Of a DNA stretch of 64,000 nucleotides, positions 61,159 to 64,000 are shown one piece after another; within the stretch, counting starts at the first letter, position 1, and each line of letters opens with the position of its first letter. The DNA is taken from positions 20,840,441 through 20,904,440 of the forward strand of contig CM055730.1 in the NCBI GenBank assembly GCA_029465975.1, in the 5' to 3' direction. The notes beneath the pieces were generated by a model. It was given only the letters and a program-made list of their open reading frames with translations. It was not told where the DNA came from and did no database searches. This DNA comes from Dallia pectoralis. Lineage: Eukaryota > Chordata > Actinopteri > Esociformes > Umbridae. A program made the translations under genes and the position numbers.

Positions 61159-62932
61159 ATGTCTCTACTACGCGTATGTGCTTTTACATCGAAACGTGTT
61201 GCTACCCAATGGTTATTTGTGGGATCGTCTTTAGCAGGTGGGTATTTTAAAAGTGTGGTTCGTATGTCTAGTCAGTTAGCATGGTAAACAAAGCAGCATG
61301 TGGGAGATATGAGAGGTATACAGTGGTCTATGTATGTATATTTACGAATAAAACATAGAAATGCCTGTTGATTGTCACCTACGGTCAAAACAGATATATA
61401 CCAACTTACTTCACCAGTTGACCGAGGGGTTTGTCCTTACTTCACCCAATCGACCTCAATATGGCTATACAATATGTATAGCCAAACAATCATAACTATT
61501 GTAGTTACTAACAATGTAACTATTATTGACAATACGCTAAGGCAAGTCTTTAACATGTAACGACGTGTGCGTGATCCGCTAAGTCGACCTGGTTGTTATG
61601 AGAATAGCGATGGCTGTTCTACTATTGACTGATCCAACCCGCTCACACGTGAACTGCATCTACCGAATTGACCTGTTTGAGACCCATGGTTTATGCAAAT
61701 CATTAATGTAGTGATTTTTTTTAAATATGCTTAGATTTTTTCCCCTTTCACTTCATTAATCCATTCTCTGAAATAATATTTTCCTCTTATTTTTAAGTCA
61801 TCTCATCTGTTGAGTATACATTTGAGAGTTTATGTACTTTTATTGAAATGTTTGTGTTAAAAAGTTTTGATGTTTGCATATGCAGTTTCATCAAAAGTTT
61901 GTACGTACCCGATTACTTTTTACCAGCACTGTAATTCAAACAGACATAAATACCCCACCAGACGCTTCAGTGTGTTTCTTCACTCAACCTAAGCAAGACA
62001 GGGTCAGTGATGTATTACGCAATATCGGCATCGAACTGAGATATTTTAAGGATTTGGGTATAAACAGCTCGAATAACTTCTAAAATTATATTTGAGAGAT
62101 CATAGGCTACGTAATGTGCTAGCTAACAATATAAAAACAAGTTCAAATGTCTTTTGAAAGATGAGGCACTTACGCTATTGATTCCCAGGTACAGCCGGTC
62201 TTAAACATGGAAGCCTATATTTACTCATCCAATGCAAAGTCTTTTGCACATTTGCCAGTAGGCTAGATAACGCTTGAGCAAATTTTTTTTCCCATATTAA
62301 GTAGCCTATGCTTATTTTCTGAAACCTGTCAATCTATTTTTGCTCTGAGAAACTTTCCTTTAAGAAATTGCCACAAAACTGAAAATATTGTGCAACGCTT
62401 TGTGCTATTTCCTGCATAGAACATTGCAAATTGGCTCTTACCAGACAAAACCAATACCAAGATATAGATCTGTCCCCTGATCATGTGAACAATGATATTG
62501 TCAGGATACGCCAAGTAAATCACAAATTATTGACCTATTAACAGGTTTTCTAGTTTAGGATGTTATTGCAGCAGTTGTGATATTCTCTTTTGTAAAGGTT
62601 GCCTGCGGACAGCCAGTGGTGCAGCAAAGGACAAAGAGCCACTGCGTAAGGCCAAAACTCCCCAGGGGCGTTTTGACATGGAAGATGAGAAGACCAGAGA
62701 TCCTCTTCAAAGTAGTACAAACAATTTTCCATATGTCACAGAATAGGCTAAATGTTGCAGTCACCTTTTACAATGTTTTGTTGCCTTTCACTTTGTGTGA
62801 TCATCCTATATTCATTTTCCAGAGTTCCCTGATGATGTGAACCCAGCCACTAAGGAAAAGGGGGGCCCCCGGGGCCCAGAGCCTACGCGGTATGGGGACT
62901 GGGAGAGGAAGGGCCGCTGTGTCGACTTCTAG
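61159..62932 (+). CDS. sdhaf4: Succinate dehydrogenase assembly factor 4, mitochondrial (three exons)
   Basis: Exons are 61159-61237, 62598-62711 and 62823-62932, all GT-AG. Phases 1 and 2 join exactly to give 100 aa, against about 108 in human. SDHAF4 acts in the mitochondrial matrix. It binds the flavinylated SDHA subunit and promotes its joining with SDHB during assembly of complex II. Exon 1 encodes an arginine/lysine- and serine-bearing leader with no acidic residue (MSLLRVCAFTSKRVATQWLF), typical of a mitochondrial presequence. Exon 2 holds the LRKAKTPQGRFD block (residues 42-53). Exon 3 encodes the near-invariant C-terminus from KFPDDVNPATKEKGG through GPEPTRYGDWERKGRCVDF. Exons 2 and 3 are certain from family identity. 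Exon 1 is inferred from leader character, donor GTGGGT and phase. A CRE-like site lies upstream and an AATAAA at 63227. Confidence 0.9.
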
Positions 62933-64000
62933 TTTTCATGTGTACTATTTGACAGTTGTGATGTGGACATGACTTAACTATAATTTCTGGATATTAGCTT
63001 TTTATAATTTATCTATAGAACTATATTGAGCCTGGCTAAATAATTTCTTCATGGGTGATAATGATGTCAACTTCATAAACATGGGAGTCTGTTGAATCGT
63101 CTCTTGCATCTTAAGGCTTAATACTCATTTTACACTTTGGTCTTTGATGATGTTGATGAGGCATAATGACATAGTGAATGGTTGTCATGCAAGGTAATGT
63201 CACCTTATATAGAGATTACTTTTTCAAATAAATCAACAAAGGTGTTTTGGAGAATAGTGTAGCGTTTTTATATTTATTTTTTTGTGTATGGTTTTTATAT
63301 ATAAGGGTTAGGAAGCGTTTTGGAAAACATAACGCAATGTGGCAGGTCGGCTTTACTGAGGTTCTGTGCCATTACGCAGAATGCATTGGAGCACACTTTT
63401 TTCAGGTACTTTTGAAAGAATATTGTTGCTGGTTGGACACGTGTCATTCTTTATAGTTGAAAACACTAATGACCATGTCACTGTAAACTAAACCTTCATT
63501 ATTTTATTGTGGACATTGGCGAACATGCACCCTATTACAAAACTGTTTTGTTTAATACCAGCAGAAAAAAACTCAATGCATTTTAGGGCACAGTCATAGC
63601 TGAAGAACTGCAAAATGATTGCAGTAACAAATATTTTAAACTATCCTATAAAGGAAATATGACAATTACATTGAACTTTGAATGCAGTCTTGTTTTTCTA
63701 ACGGACATTCATTCCAATTAATTTAGTTTTGAATGCATTTTATTGCATACATTCTACAAACACGTGAATATAACGGATTTGAAGCAATATGCAATCTTCG
63801 GGGCCATACAGTATGGCCTAACAGTTAGTTTTGTCGGTTCACCCTAGAAGGACTATTTTGATGAAGTTTGTATTTAGAGTAATTTTGTATAAAGTTCAGC
63901 AAAAGCACATTATGTCCATTATGACCTGATAATAAATTAGGAAATACTTTCATCAGTCGGCACAAAATATTCACCGGTAATTGTCCCAGATGTGTCTGTG
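62933..64000. other. sdhaf4 3' UTR and downstream flank
   Basis: AT-rich; the sdhaf4 3' UTR probably ends near 63,250. Beyond that no gene or repeat is recognised up to the window end. Confidence 0.35.
63227..63232 (+). terminator. Polyadenylation signal candidate for sdhaf4
   Basis: The first AATAAA after the sdhaf4 stop, about 295 bp downstream. It is a reasonable 3' UTR end; no transcript evidence is available. Confidence 0.4.

Overview
The window looks like teleost fish nuclear DNA. It is AT-rich and intron-bearing, full of CA/GT microsatellites and long minisatellites, and littered with degenerate Tc1-like transposons, tRNA-derived SINE-like pieces and LINE 3' ends of types widespread in fish. 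A salmonid, pike or smelt-like lineage would fit these repeats, but the sequence alone does not settle the species.

Three protein genes can be supported, all on the + strand. (1) lbx1 (7558-8898) is a two-exon ladybird-type homeobox gene encoding 266 aa. (2) tlx1 (44047-47553) is a three-exon TLX/HOX11-type homeobox gene encoding 294 aa or 282 aa, depending on which of two in-frame splice acceptors 36 nt apart is used at exon 2. (3) sdhaf4 (61159-62932) is a three-exon gene for a 100-aa mitochondrial succinate dehydrogenase assembly factor; I assembled its first exon by reading frame and splice phase. LBX and TLX genes are linked in many animals as a remnant of the ancestral NK homeobox cluster. 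They encode developmental transcription factors: LBX1 in migratory muscle precursors and dorsal spinal interneurons, TLX1 in spleen and sensory or hindbrain neurons. SDHAF4 is a housekeeping gene of respiratory complex II and is functionally unrelated.

Layout: 1-7.0 kb is lbx1 upstream DNA with a duplicated 151-bp segment, a CA array and a SINE relic. 7.0-9.5 kb is lbx1. 9.5-44 kb is the intergenic region between the homeobox genes, which holds minisatellites (38-bp, ~25-bp, 43-bp, 50-bp and 35-bp units), a roughly 1.9-kb ACTGN-type pentamer satellite with a duplicated frame, a LINE broken by a small DNA element (28.7-31.0 kb), a Tc1-like element (35.3-36.8 kb), a pure (GT)75 tract and several unique stretches that could be regulatory. 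44-48.8 kb is tlx1, with a roughly 880-bp GATA-motif minisatellite in intron 1. 49.7-56.2 kb is a transposon graveyard: a Tc1-like element carrying a nested LINE, a BED-finger fragment and three further Tc1/mariner relics. 57.1-57.9 kb is a GC-rich coding-like remnant I could not identify. 58.5-59.6 kb is a 15-bp minisatellite that creates long false ORFs. 61.1-63.2 kb is sdhaf4.

The most interesting observations are the tandem alternative acceptors of tlx1, whose optional 12 codons resemble the segment kept in TLX2/TLX3; the GATA-motif array just before that exon; the array of about 25 E-box-bearing units; and the placement of sdhaf4 beside an NK-cluster remnant. I found no evidence of a wholly new biological system.
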